A stretch of DNA of 64,000 nucleotides from Cephalopachus bancanus (GCA_027257055.1 JAPVLO010000384.1:868001-932000); one strand, 5' to 3'; positions 50,116-61,334 are shown, counted from the first letter of the stretch. Numbers and translations: made by a program. Notes: generated by a model from the sequence alone, not told the origin.

Positions 50116-50397
50116 GCGCTGGGCTGTGGTGGGTTGTTGGGTCAGCTGACTGCCAGGTGGCTTGCCCTACTCAGAAGCCCGGAAAAAGAACAGACACAGC
50201 AGCAGAGGGATCTTGTCCTGGAGGACTCGGTGAGAGTGCCAGGAAGCCAGCGGGACTGATGCCACTGGTCCCTGGGGCAGGACCTGCAAGACGTGCTCTT
50301 CTTTGGCCGATGAGTTTTTCAGAGGCCAAAGGGCATGCCCATTTGATGATGACACAATAGTTCTTTCCCCATAAATATTACTTGGGGAAAAATGGAG

Positions 50398-50605
50398 AAT
50401 GTGGCATAGTGGTTAAGAGCGAAGGTTCTGCCTGGGATGGAATCTTGGTTCTGCTGGATAACGGGTGTCTCGCCATTGGGCATATTAAGCTCTCTGTGCC
50501 TCAGTTTCTTCTTATAAAAAGGGAAATAATATTACTTAAAGGATTGTGAGAACAATCGGTTGAATTTATATGTATAAGAGCATTAAGAGTGGTACTAGCT
50601 ATTGT
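50398..50605 (+). mobile_element. MIR element
   Basis: GGCATAGTGGTTAAGAGCGA, TTCTGCTGGATAACGG, CTCTCTGTGCCTCAGTTTCT and the 3' region follow MIR in order. Confidence 0.88.
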
Positions 50606-50667
50606 TACTATATGAGAAGTTTAGACTGGGAAAGAGACTTTCAGATCATCTTTTGTAATTTCTTTTT

Positions 50668-50958
50668 TTTTCTTTTTGAGTTGGAGTCTCACTCTGTTGC
50701 CCAGGCTGGAGTGTGGTGGCACACTCACGGTCACCACAGCCTTGACCTGCTGGGCTCCGGTGATCCTTCCGCCTCAGCCTTCCAAGGAGCCTGAACTATA
50801 GGCGTGCACTACCATGCCCAGCTAATTTTTTGATTTATTGTAGAGACAAGGTCTCACCATGTTGCCCAGGCTGGTCTCAAACCTGCAGGCTCAGGCAATC
50901 CTCTTGCCTCGGCCTCCCAAAGTGCTGGGGTTATAGGTTTGAGCCACCATGCCTGGCC
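50668..50958 (-). mobile_element. Alu
   Basis: Antisense dimer with CATCTTT(T)G(T/A)(A)TAATTT-like flanks, an intermediate subtype. Confidence 0.94.
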
Positions 50959-51397
50959 ATCTTTGATAATTTCGAAGGGAAGAAGTTCAGGTCAGGGAAA
51001 ATGAGTGATCTTCAAATTCTCACATCTAATTTTTGGCAGACATAGGGCTAGAACTCGGATTTTTGTAAAAATCTCAATATATTTGCATCATTCTGCATCA
51101 GATTGTTTTAGGTACTTAGAACATTGACAACAGGTCAGTGAAGTCTGTGACCAATTATCCAACTTTGAAGATTCTCTGACAAAATAAGAATTTGCTGAAA
51201 AGCATGTTTCGAAGAACAAACAGAAAGTTAACCAACTGTTCTTTAATTCATTCTATCTAATAATCCATGTCTAAGTACTTCTCTGGTTTATAAACACACC
51301 ACACCGCTTCTCTCTCTTTGAAGTTTGTAGAGAGGTTTCTTGCATTTGATTACTGAATGCTGATGCAGGGAGAGGCTGGAGGTTAAGAATGTTCTGT
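50959..51397 (-). other. IMPG1: IMPG1 intron, unique part
   Basis: AT-rich; nothing recognised. Confidence 0.4.
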
Positions 51398-51692
51398 GAC
51401 CAGGCGTGGTGGCTCAAGCCTGTCATCCCAGCACTTTGGGAGGCCGAGGCAAGTAGATTGCCTGAGTCCATGGGTTCAAGACTAGCCTGGGCAGCTTGGC
51501 GAGACCTCATCTGTACAATAAATCAAAAAGTTAGCTGGGTGTGGTGGCAAGCTCCTATAAGTCCAGCTACTTGGAAGGCTGAGGCAGAAGGATCGCCACA
51601 GTCCAGCAGGTCGACGCTGGGCTGGCCATGAGTGTGCCACTGCACTCCAGCCTGGGCGACAGAGTGAGACTTTGTCTCAAAAAAAAAAAAAG
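51398..51692 (+). mobile_element. Alu, first of tandem pair
   Basis: Sense dimer starting GACCAGGCGTGGTGGCTCAAG, ending in poly-A. AAGAATGTT precedes and follows it. Confidence 0.95.
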
Positions 51693-51703
51693 AATGTTTC
51701 ATT

Positions 51704-52012
51704 TGGCCAGGCATGGTGGCTCAAGCCTATCATCCCAGCACTCTGGGAGGCTGAGGCGAGAGGACTGCCTAAGCTCAGGGTTTTGAGACTAGCCTGGGCA
51801 GCTTGGCGAGACCTCGGCTCTACAATAAATCAAAAAATAAAAGTCAGGCGTGGTGGCATGCGCCTGTAGCTCCATCTACTTGGAAGCCTGAGGTGGAAGG
51901 ATTACCTGAGCCCAGCAGGTCGAGGCTGTGGTGGCCCTGAGTGTGTCACTGCACTCCAGCCTGGGCAACAGAGTAAGGCTCTGACTCAAAAAAAATTAAT
52001 AAAATAAAATAA
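51704..52012 (+). mobile_element. Alu, second of tandem pair
   Basis: Sense dimer starting GGCCAGGCATGGTGGCTCAAG. AAGAATGTTTCATTT precedes it and AAGAATGTTCCATTG follows. Confidence 0.95.
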
Positions 52013-52854
52013 AAGAATGTTCCATTGGCTCATTGCCTCTCTGGGTGAGAGAAATTACTGAGTCTTCCAGGTACCAGAATGGTCATGGTGAGGAAGATTC
52101 ATGTCCATCTCGGCTGACCTTAAATGTATTTCATGGTCACGTAATCTCAGTGAAGCTTCTATTCTCAGCTGCATTTATATCAGTGATGACTGAGCAGTTA
52201 ATGGCATCCCAAGCTTTGTATTAGGAGGGTGGGCTTCAGAGATGAAAAGCATTTTCTGTGCTCAAGGGGGAGCTTTGTAGCCTGGTGGGTGAGGGGGATA
52301 GGTGAGGGGGCAGGCATGGCAAAGGTCACGGACATGAAGACAAACAATCTCAAGACACTCTTGAGCCCGGCAGAGAGGCACGGTCCCAGAATGGGAAGGG
52401 GGAATTTTCCATGATGAAGCAGGCAAAATGAGGCTTCGGGAAGGGCGCTCCAAACAGAGGAGGCCAATTTGCCAGGAGGGAAGGGAAGGGGAGGACAAGG
52501 AACTGGTGTGAGATGAGCTGGAAAGAAAGGCACAGGCCTTGCTGTAGCACATAGACGCCATGCTCAGCATGGTAGGAGCTGGATTCATCCTGCAGGGATC
52601 TGAAGAGTATTTGACTCTATCAGGGCCAGACAGATGGGATGAAGGTCAGAGATGGAGGAGACATCTTGGGAAATCTCCTCGGTGTGGTACTTGATGACAC
52701 GGGCAATAGAATTGCCTTCCATGTATCACCCAAGAAAAATACGTCCTTACATCGCATCAAACTGCAAGGATGGAAATAGCATGCAAAGACAGTTTTATAA
52801 GTTAAAAGTTCATATTCCATTCCGGCATCTTCTTTACTAGGTGCCTATGTGGTT
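52013..52854 (-). other. IMPG1: IMPG1 intron, possible L2 remnants
   Basis: Purine-rich at 52260-52520, possibly an antisense L2 remnant; no exon supported. Confidence 0.35.
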
Positions 52855-53040
52855 GTTTTATTTATTTTATTGTATTGAAGTCTACTTTATGGAGCTATGA
52901 CTCACATATAAAAAGCTTTGCATATTTCATGTATATATCTCGATAAATTTTTCTATATGTATATATGCCCATGAAACCATTGCCATAGTGATCATTTAAA
53001 CATTTGGAATATCTGCATAATGGCTTTCAGTTAAATGCGA
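52855..53040 (-). mobile_element. Old L1 3' fragment
   Basis: GAGCTATGACTCACATATAA, CTCGATAAATTTTTC and CATGAAACCATTGCC resemble antisense L1M 3' sequence. Confidence 0.55.
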
Positions 53041-53084
53041 TTTAAAAACCTGCTAATATTTAAAGAACATCTAAATGTAAATAC

Positions 53085-53545
53085 ACTGGCCGCCCCTTGC
53101 CTAACTTTGGGGCACATACACCTTGCAAGGATCCAGTGGATGCCTGAAACTGCAGATAGTGCTGAATCCTATATACTATGGTTTTTCCTGTACAGACATA
53201 AGTATGATGAAGTGCAAATTATAAACTAGGCACGGCAAGAGATTAGCAATAGTAGTAAAATGGAGCCACTATGACACTAGCCTGTTTAAAAAGTGACATG
53301 GCTGTGACCTCACACTCTCAATATAATGCCTGTGTGACGAGACAGAGGGAGATGGATCAGGCAAACATTACGACAGAGTGGTAAGCTACTATTGAGCGAC
53401 CTTCTGATGATATGTCGGGCTTACAAGTTGATTTCTAGAATTTTCCATTCAGTATTGTCAGACCGTGGTTGACTGAGGGCAACTTAAGCTGCAGTAAGTA
53501 AAACTGTTGATAAGCAGAGGTGGGAACCCCTGTAACTTCTAGAAA
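53085..53545 (+). mobile_element. MER2/Tigger-type DNA transposon relic
   Basis: GAAACTGCAGATAGTGCTGA, CCTATATACTATGGTTTTTC, GGCACGGCAAGAGATTAGCA, ACCGTGGTTGACTGAGG and GATAAGCAGAGG follow the order of a non-autonomous MER2-like element. Family name by memory. Confidence 0.65.
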
Positions 53546-53749
53546 TAGAGAAGTCGGTATGGAAAACTGAACTGGAGATCCACTGGTCCTAACGTTTTGG
53601 GGTCCATGGCAGTTTTTGATTTTTTGTCAACGGTTAAACATGAATGGCTGGTCATGAGAAGTTGAAACTACTGACCAAAGTGTTTGTGTCCTGCTCCTGG
53701 ATTCGCAGTTGTGGCTTGGGACGTGGCTGTCTGGGCTGGACCCACTCAC

Positions 53750-53899
53750 CTGAAGCTGGGCCTTCACTGCGAGCTCCTGGTAATATGGGGACTGGGGATC
53801 AGTGAACTCTGCCTTGAACTTCTGGTTAGTCAGAGAGAAGCTGAACTCCACCTTTTGTTCCAGAGGACCCTCCGACATGGTGAATTCTGTCTCTCTTTC
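53750..53899 (-). CDS. IMPG1: IMPG1 exon, start of first SEA domain
   Basis: This exon is exactly 150 nt in phase 0 at both ends: acceptor ttttaactcag|GAAAGAG, donor CTTCAG|gtgagt. It encodes 50 residues beginning ERETEF and containing [16 protein letters not shown] and SPYYQELA. This is the first strand and helix of a SEA domain, the extracellular fold shared by mucins and matrix proteoglycans. In this family the SEA domain starts about here and continues through the next three exons. The residues are close to the human protein, with no indel seen by eye. The adjacent intron at about 54166-54252 carries a CA repeat. Confidence 0.95.
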
Positions 53900-54165
53900 C
53901 TGAGTTAAAAACAAAACAAAAACAAACAAGCAAATAAACCTATCAGTATAAACCACAAACAATCGCATGATATATTACATATTGATATTATCTCAAGAAA
54001 TAGATTATGAAGACTTAAAAGCTCTTAGAATACAAGTTCTATGAACTGGAAGTGGGGTTTGAATTTCAATGAGAGACAGTACCAAACTGCCACTGAATGA
54101 GCTATGGAGAGTTCTAGAGAACGCTGTCACTTTAGGACTGTGTGATCTTCATGAAGACATTCACA

Positions 54166-54187
54166 TGCACACACACAGACACACACA

Positions 54188-54229
<42 letters not shown>

Positions 54230-54252
54230 ACACATCCACACACACATCCACA
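54166..54252 (+). repeat. (AC)n microsatellite
   Basis: CA-rich repeat with a few AG and CC interruptions. Confidence 0.95.
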
Positions 54253-54473
54253 AAATATTGCTGGTACATCTCTAGTACTGCATCACATCATTTTTATGTT
54301 ATGTGACCTTATATCCTTTGGTGAAGATTGGATTAGACACAACAACTTATGGATCCTGAGATATTGCTTAATATACTCCATTTTGGGGAAGAGTCTAGGT
54401 GGGTTTAATGAGAATATTTGTGCTTCTACGTCGAGTTGTAACTGGTTAGAAAGTACTATTAAGCCACAGGAGT

Positions 54474-54776
54474 GGCGGGCTTGGTGGCTCAGCCTGTAAT
54501 CCCGTGCTTTGGGAGGCCAAGGTGAGTGGATTGCCTGAGCCCACGGGTTCGAGACCCGCCTGGGCAACTTGGCGAGACCTCATCTCTACAATAAATCAAA
54601 AAATTAACTGGGCGTTGTAGCGTGCGCCTGTAGTTCCAGCTACTTGGAAAGCTGAGGCGAAAGGATCACCGGAGCCAGCAGGTCGAGGCAGCGGTGGCTG
54701 GGAGCGGTCACTGCACTCCAGTCTGGGCGACAGAGTGAGACCCCAACGCAAAAAAAAAAAAAAAAAAAAAAAAAAA
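54474..54776 (+). mobile_element. Alu, young subfamily
   Basis: Sense dimer with a long A-rich tail. AAGCCACAGGAGTG is duplicated exactly at 54461 and about 54804. Confidence 0.97.
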
Positions 54777-54817
54777 GAAAAGAAAAAGAATTAAAAACAA
54801 AAAAAGCCACAGGAGTG

Positions 54818-55361
54818 CCTGAAATTTCTCTTGGAAGGAATGGCATATTTGGGTCATTTTTGGAAGCACGTGGTTAAGAACAGAAGCACTGTCCTGAGGA
54901 TCTGAACTTGGACTCCACTGCCAAGGACCAGGAGCCACCCTGCTTGTCAAGGGTCTGGCCACCAGTGGGGGTCTCTCATTGGTCTGAATTCACACGGGCT
55001 CTCGGCATGCAGCAAGCCTGGAGCTAGGTTTCAGACTTGACTTTGAAGATTTTCAGCCTTGAGTGCCCAGAAGATACTGAGAGCTGTATGACTTTCTCAG
55101 AAAAGTAAGAACGCGGTCTGTGAAAAAAGGAATGTCTCTGGCTGTGCACATGGTTGCTTATTGTGAGTTTTGAGTCAAGGAAGCTGAAAGAGGAACGCTT
55201 TCATGGAAACTGCCATGGAGGACAGAACACAGCTGGATGGCAGCGGGCATACTCCTCCTCATATCTGGTCACCAGCCCTCCTCTACCTCAGCTGTGGATG
55301 ATGTACAGCCTCTGCCTTCAGCAGGATACAGGAGGACTTGGGTTCACACTAAATGGACTTT
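54818..55361 (-). other. IMPG1: IMPG1 intron, unique part
   Basis: Nothing recognised. Confidence 0.4.
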
Positions 55362-55646
55362 TTTTTTGAGTTGGAGTCTCACTCTGCCACCCAGGCTGGA
55401 GTGCAGTGGCACGCTCACGGTCACCCCAGCGTCGACCAGCTGGTCTCTGGCAATCCTTCCGCCTCAGCCTTCCAAGTAGCCAGAACGACAGGCGCGCACC
55501 ACCACACATGGCTAATTTTTGATTTATTGTAGAGACAAGGTCTCGCCAAGGTGCCCGGGCTGGTCTCAAACCCGCAGGCTCAGGCAATTCACTTGTCTCG
55601 GCCTCCCAAAGAGCTGGGATGACAGGCTGAGCCCCCGAACCTGGCC
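55362..55646 (-). mobile_element. Alu
   Basis: Antisense dimer with CACACTAA duplicated on both sides. Confidence 0.94.
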
Positions 55647-55679
55647 ACACTAAGCACACTTCTAAGGTGTGTTTCAAAG

Positions 55680-56100
55680 ATCTTCATTCATTGAAGACAT
55701 ACACATGGAACATCTGTCTAGGTGTAGTACAGTGCTCAGATCAATGGGACATTAAGGTGGCGTTTGGTGATAGTCTCTTATCGTTTCATTAGGCAGATCA
55801 GACGTCCACATGTAACACTTGAATACATTCTCTAAATGCACTAGCGAGAGGTGTCCTCATGTACCCTCAGCCACTGGATTAATTTTTCATGCTTTGCACA
55901 TGGCATCTTCAGAGACTTCCTGTTACCTGTGGGTTAAAACCCAAATGCTTTTTCCTGACATTCAAGGCCCTCCACAATCTGATTCCAACTTGCTTGAACA
56001 ATTTTAGTCTCACTTCTTCTCTGCCCTGACTGCCAGACAGCTTCTCCTCACTGTCACTCAGACACTACCTGGCTGGAGGCCCTTGTCACTGCTTCACACT
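55680..56100 (+). mobile_element. L2 fragment(s)
   Basis: TTGAAGACATACACATGG and, at 55935-56090, TTCAAGGCCCTCCACAATCT with GATTCCAACTTGCTTGAAC are L2 landmarks. The first part may be a separate antisense piece. Confidence 0.6.
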
Positions 56101-56112
56101 CCTACCCTCAGC

Positions 56113-56114
<2 letters not shown>

Positions 56115-56177
<63 letters not shown>

Positions 56178-56182
56178 ACACT
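56115..56182 (+). repeat. (AC)n microsatellite
   Basis: About 28 AC units followed by an interrupted stretch. Confidence 0.95.
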
Positions 56183-57584
56183 CACAGAGACACTGTTTCT
56201 CTGTCTCTCTCTCTTACGTCTTACCAATATTCTGGGATTCATTTAAACCATTGTCTCCTCTGGCCATCTTTGGGTCAACATCTGAACCATATCCTCACCT
56301 GGCAACTTCTCATCACACTCAAACCTTGTCACCCTCCCCCCCCAACCTGTGTCATCCCCTGGAATCCAGCATGATTCGTACACTTCAACGGATCCCAAAG
56401 CAAAAAACATGGGTTCATTTATGCACAAAACTCTCAGTGAATATACATGACAAAGGATCAAACCCCAGGCAACCTGTCCTGGCTTATGACTTTTGGCCCA
56501 GTCTGTATACTTGGCATAGGTCTTCCACCAGAGTACTTAGTTAGACCACTTTGTTGCATTTAATTGCATTAAATTTTTCTGAAAGCAGGCAGTGTGTCTT
56601 GTTTGTTTTAGGCTCTTTGGTGTGTGGCCTAACGCACTTCAGCAGACTTCTATAAGGCCAGAATAAGAGTAGATGGATGCATACAAAGGGTGTTACGAGG
56701 AGGATGTAAAGAACGTGAAATGACGCATTCAAGGGTATTTACTCAGAGAAAGGGAACTGTATTGGATTTTGAAGGAGCTGGGTCACAGGAGGAATGAGAA
56801 AAAAGAGAAGGCAGCCCAGCTGTCTTAGAAACTTTAAAGTGTGGACATTGGAATATGGCCAACAACTTTCTCCAACAGTACTTTTCACTGTTGATGGAGC
56901 AGCCCTTTCAGAAAAAATGCAATATTTTCGTTGTTTGGTCATTCCAGTAGTTCAACCAAACTACTAAAGGACAGCTGTCCAGCTAAAGGACGGGTGGACC
57001 GGCCAGTGGGTCTCACCTCCGTTTTCTCGTGTAGAGTTGGTGAGACTGGACGATGAGCCCTCGCCTGCAGCCTCGAACCGTGCCTTGGAGAGATGTGGAA
57101 AGGAAGGTTCCCACCCAGGTTCAGATGTTGACCCAAAGGCAAGAGGAATTGTCCCCAGACCACGGGTTGGGGGTCTGGGGTGGTGGTAGCATAGGGCCGA
57201 CTAGAGCCAGGATCAGCGGGAAGGCCATTCCTTATGCTACTATCCCCGTTGGGGTCTGCCTTGTTCCATCACAACTCTGCACTCACGCCTATTGAGGAAA
57301 GTAAATCCCTGCTTGAGCACTAAGGGTCTGGGTTCAAAGCTGTTTGGGAGGCTGAAATTTCCCCTTTCCTTTGAAATCCAAATTCTGTAACGATCCCCTC
57401 ACCTGCACACCTTTCACTGAGAGCAGTGGTCAGGGCCCCTCTTTGCCTTAGAAATGCAGTGTTTGACAGACAGGATTTTGATCATTTTGATAATTTTGAC
57501 ATATTCATGCTGGTCACGACTGAGAGCAAAACCTTCACTCCTGCTGCCAACATGGGATGGGACTTCAGTGAAGAAAGAGCTTTG
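56183..57584 (-). other. IMPG1: IMPG1 intron, unique part
   Basis: No repeat or exon recognised. Confidence 0.4.
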
Positions 57585-57705
57585 TGATTGATTGATTGAT
57601 TCATTCAATCTAATGGTTGGTGGACACCTAGTGTATACAAGGTTCTCTTAGGTACCAGGGAGAAAAGAACCCCAGCCCTCCAGAGTTTATGCTTACGTTG
57701 TTCCT
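57585..57705 (-). mobile_element. L2 3' end, antisense
   Basis: TGATTGATTGATTCATTCAA and GGTACCAGGGAGAAAAGAAC match the reversed L2 3' region. Confidence 0.6.
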
Positions 57706-57847
57706 CGTAATTCTTCCCATCCTATCCTAGTTCTCAATCTGCCTTCCCACTTCCGTTTCTAGGAAGAAGTTAGAATAGTCAATAGAGCACAGTCACTGAC
57801 TTTTTAAAAATTTTTCTTGGTCTGCATAAATTTATTAAAATGGAAGG

Positions 57848-58066
57848 ACAGGCTGGGTTCTGTGACTCACGCCTATAAATCCCAGCACTTTTGGGAGGCT
57901 GTGATGGAAGGAGAGCCTGAGGCCTGGAGTTCAAGACCAGCATCGGCAATAATCTTTGGCAGGCTCCAGGTTAAGGATGCAAACTACGTGCAAAGACCAC
58001 TTTGAGGCCAGGGGCAGTAGCTCACACCTCTAATTCCAGGAGTTCAGGGCTGCAGTGGGCTGTCAC
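57848..58066 (+). mobile_element. Degraded Alu or FLAM fragments
   Basis: GGCTGGGTTCTGTGACTCAC, CCCAGCACTTTTGGGAGGCT and GTTCAAGACCAGCATCGGC form a diverged left arm, and a second partial arm starts at about 58007. This ends 136 bases from the exon donor at 58202. Confidence 0.75.
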
Positions 58067-58201
58067 TGACTCTTAATCAAGTGATGGGAGTGCAGTCCCA
58101 ATATTACTGAGTGGCTGGTTCACCCCTTTGCTTTTCTCGTTTTGCTAAAAGAACAAAAAGCCGCCTCCTGGAGAGCTAGGTTGGCTCTTGGAATGTCTTA
58201 C

Positions 58202-58305
58202 TGTTGTAAGCATCTCGGTGCCGTTGAGGGTGTCATCGAGAATTTCATGGAGGAGTGTGTCATCAGGAGTGAGAGGGAAGGGCCCGGGTGAGACAGTGGC
58301 GGCAT
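58202..58305 (-). CDS. IMPG1: IMPG1 exon ([13 protein letters not shown] segment)
   Basis: This 104-nt exon runs from the acceptor atttccacag|ATGCC to the donor ACAACA|gtaaga. Two bases complete an Asp codon with the G of the previous exon, and 34 codons follow, including [13 protein letters not shown] and LNGTEM. The NGT is an N-glycosylation sequon, and human has a sequon at the same place. The frame stays open upstream of the chosen acceptor and reads VIST there, residues I recall as coding in human, so the 5' boundary may have shifted by 15 nt (see findings). The exon leads into the SEA domain. The downstream junction, TT then ERETEF, matches human. Confidence 0.9.
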
Positions 58306-58736
58306 CTGTGGAAATTACAAAAATTGCAGGCACAAAAATGAGACAGGAGGCGCTTAAATGAGAACCAGGTCAAAATTCCGTATGCTTTTTCTGTCACTCT
58401 GGAATTTACAGATGTGAAGTGCATTCTGGACTCATTTGTTTTAAGGCCATATAAATATGTTCTTGAAGAAAATAGGACTCACACCCTTTATCCCACTTAA
58501 ATTCTTTATTTTTCCCCTGTAGGACTCACATTTAGGGCACCAATATGTGTGTCACAGTTAAGTGCCCTTGCCTGATGGGATGTGATTATTTTTTTTTCTT
58601 TTTTTCTTTCTGGGACTCTATAAAGGATACCGACAGATATTTACCTTGGATTTGTTCTTCTGAGAGCTTTCTTTCTTAGAATATCACCCAAGTTTTTAAA
58701 ATTTAGATTGCTTTAGCAATCATCGAGGCATAGGAT
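58306..58736 (-). other. IMPG1: IMPG1 intron, unique part
   Basis: Immediately upstream of exon 58202-58305. It contains the in-frame VIST-coding stretch just before the acceptor; no repeat. Confidence 0.5.
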
Positions 58737-58740
58737 TTTT

Positions 58741-59024
58741 TTTTTTGCATTGGAGTCTCACTCTGTCACCCAGGGTGGAGGGCAGTGGCATGCTCCTGGC
58801 CACCACAGCCTCGACCTGCTGGGCTCCAGTGATCCTTCCACCTCAGCCTTCCAAGTAGCCAGAACTACAGGCACGTGTTACCATGCCCAGCTAATTTTTG
58901 ATTTATTGTAGAGATGAGGTCTCGCCAAGTTGCCCAGGTGGGTCTCGAAGCCATGGGCTCAGGCGGTTCTCTCACCTCGGCCTCCCAAGGTGCTGGGATG
59001 ACAGGCTGAGTCACTGAGCCCAGC
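58741..59024 (-). mobile_element. Alu
   Basis: Antisense dimer with G(G/A)AGCATAGGATTTT-like duplications at both ends. Confidence 0.95.
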
Positions 59025-59594
59025 TGAAGCATAGGATTTTAATCACTGAATCCAAGGGATGAAAGAACATCAGGATGCTATCGACTGCAGTCCTTTCAGA
59101 GCAAACCATCACAAACCGTTTCAGATACGTGGCAAGTGTTTTGCTATATTTAAAGATCTCCATAATGGAAGACTAGGCTCTATTCATGTAAAAAAAAATC
59201 ATCGTAACACAAATGCATTTCTATTTTGTTATAAATTGTTATTTCAAAAATGCTCAAGGAAAATAGTGCTCCATTTAATTGCTTTATGGTTAGGCAGAAA
59301 TATCTCTCCGTTTCAATCTTCATTAAGCAAAAGCATAGAATGCACTAGCTAATATTTTTGGGTATTAGGAAGCAAAATATATGGAAAAATGATCCACTCT
59401 TTCCTTGCTCTTTGAAGAGTATGTAGTACCCGGCAATCAGCGGTGACAGGTGCCCCACGTCCCTGTGACGTCTGGGAAGTAATTGTGCAGGGTGTGGAAT
59501 TGTGCTTCCTTGTGAAGGCATGAGAGTGAGTGATGGAATCATCAGAGGAAGGCCCTTTCTTGGCTGATATAATAAGAGCACCCACACTTTACCT
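59025..59594 (-). other. IMPG1: IMPG1 intron, unique part
   Basis: AT-rich; nothing recognised. Confidence 0.4.
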
Positions 59595-59662
59595 GTACAA
59601 TGACCATGTAAGTACCTAAACCTCGACTGTAACCCACACTTTTAAAATAAAAAAAAGTCAAT
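59595..59662 (+). mobile_element. Minimal L1 3' tail insertion
   Basis: Only the last part of the lineage L1 tail (CCTGTACAATGACCATGTAA, CCTAAACCTCGACTGTAACC, A-rich end). No clear duplication found. Confidence 0.75.
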
Positions 59663-60711
59663 AAAGAAAATACAGTTGCTGTGGCAATGTTGGAATCTTA
59701 AAGGATGTGGTCCCTGGCACCCCCCTCCTTGGAAAACCCTGCTGCAAACAATTTAGATGAATGTTATGCACCCTGGACCTCACCATTACCAATTTAAAGT
59801 GGCTTCGAGCGAGCGTCATAATTCGATGAATGATTGGTTTATACTACACTTTTTTGTTACAATGAAAAAAAAGTGCTTAGCTAGTGCACTAGAAGAACAC
59901 ATTTTTGTTATTGTTGTTATTTGTGTATCCTTCCATCATATTGCTTTGAAAAGAGAAATTATCCAGATTATTAGAAGCGAGAACAATTCTTAGGTCGCAT
60001 GTTTTATCTTCTAACACATTTAGGTTATTCCAGAGATTTCTCACTTTTCCTTCCACCTAAGACACCTCGTAACATTTCCTTATCAAAATTGAATCTCAGG
60101 AGCTTGGGTTACAAAAAGTGTCTGGCCCACTGAATGTTCTCCTCTCCCCAGGAATGTTGCATTTGCATTTTAAGGATTCGAGGCTCAGGTTAAAGAGAGA
60201 AGACATTTACTTTTTAAATTGCAAATGCATATATCCAAATTCTACTTCACTTGCAAAAATTACCAGGAATGGTGATGGGGGGCTGGAGGGGAGAGGGAAG
60301 CTGGGAGAGAAAGAGCTTTCTTCTGAGTAAAGTCTTCCAAGTGTCCCTGAGTTCACAGGGCCAAGAAGATTTTCCACTGTCTTTCTGCATCAGATCATCC
60401 CTGATCTAAGTCTCTGAGAAATGTGATTAGAATTGCTTTTAGTGTGGTTAGGAGCTGGCAGTTTTTCTGTGACTGTGTTTTGGAAATACTCCCTAGTGTG
60501 GAGGCATCTGTGCACAAACCTCAACTTTAGCTGTCTAGAAGCGTTGGGGAGATCATTCTAAAACATTTGCTGCTGGAACTCAAATATGTAGTGGTGATAT
60601 ATCATATTGTCCACCAATCTTTCAAAGTTTTTATAAAGAAAAAAAAATAATTTGTAAGCAAGGGCATTTAAAGTTACTCTTAAATTTATTTTACTAAATT
60701 TAATCTTGTTA
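59663..60711 (-). other. IMPG1: IMPG1 intron, unique part
   Basis: AT-rich; no exon or repeat recognised. Confidence 0.4.
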
Positions 60712-60988
60712 TCATTATTTTATTTTATTTTTTGTTGGAGTCTTACTCTGTCATCCAGGCTGGAATGCAATGGCACACTCACGGCCACTCCAGAGTAGAC
60801 CGCCTCAGTCTTCCAAGTAGCCGGAACTGCAGGCATGGGCTACCATGCCCGGCTAATTTTTTATTTTATTGTAGAGACAAGGTCTCCCCAAGTTGCCCCG
60901 GCTGGTCTTGAAGCTGCGGACTCAGGCCATCCACTCGCCTCAGCCTCCCAAAGTGCTGGAATTGCAGGCTGAGCCCCCGAGCCCAGCC
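60712..60988 (-). mobile_element. Alu, partly deleted
   Basis: Antisense dimer lacking about 25 bases of the right arm (CAGAGTAGACC joins CGCCTCAG). TAATCTTGTTAT flanks both sides. Confidence 0.94.
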
Positions 60989-61093
60989 TAATCTTGTTAT
61001 TATAAAAATTTCTGTCAGTTAAACTATACTAACTTTAAACTTTAAAAATGGAAATACAAATTTCAATTCTGTCATTAATTTGAATGTTTTCCA

Positions 61094-61157
61094 CCTGTAC
61101 AATGACCATTTGTATACCTAACCCTGAACTGTACCCGATATCTTTAAAATAAAAAAA
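61094..61157 (+). mobile_element. Minimal L1 3' tail with exact target duplication
   Basis: 64 bases from CCTGTACAATGACCATTTG through CCTAACCCTGAACTGTACCC to the A-rich end. AATTTGAATGTTTTCCA is duplicated exactly (61077-61093 and 61156-61172). Confidence 0.95.
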
Positions 61158-61334
61158 TTTGAATGTTTTCCAATATTAATAAGCATCTTTTATATCATTT
61201 CTCCTGTAAATAATACTTAAAAAAAGACTGATATATTAGGCTTCACAAGTCAAATTTGAACTGTTTCCAAAAGAAATAAACAACTATGCAGCTCTTCTTT
61301 TTAGTGTTAAAAAATGTGCTTTACCACTACCTTT

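Noticed and set aside
56083..56544. 153-codon frame with His-Thr runs
   Set aside because: Produced by the CA microsatellite.
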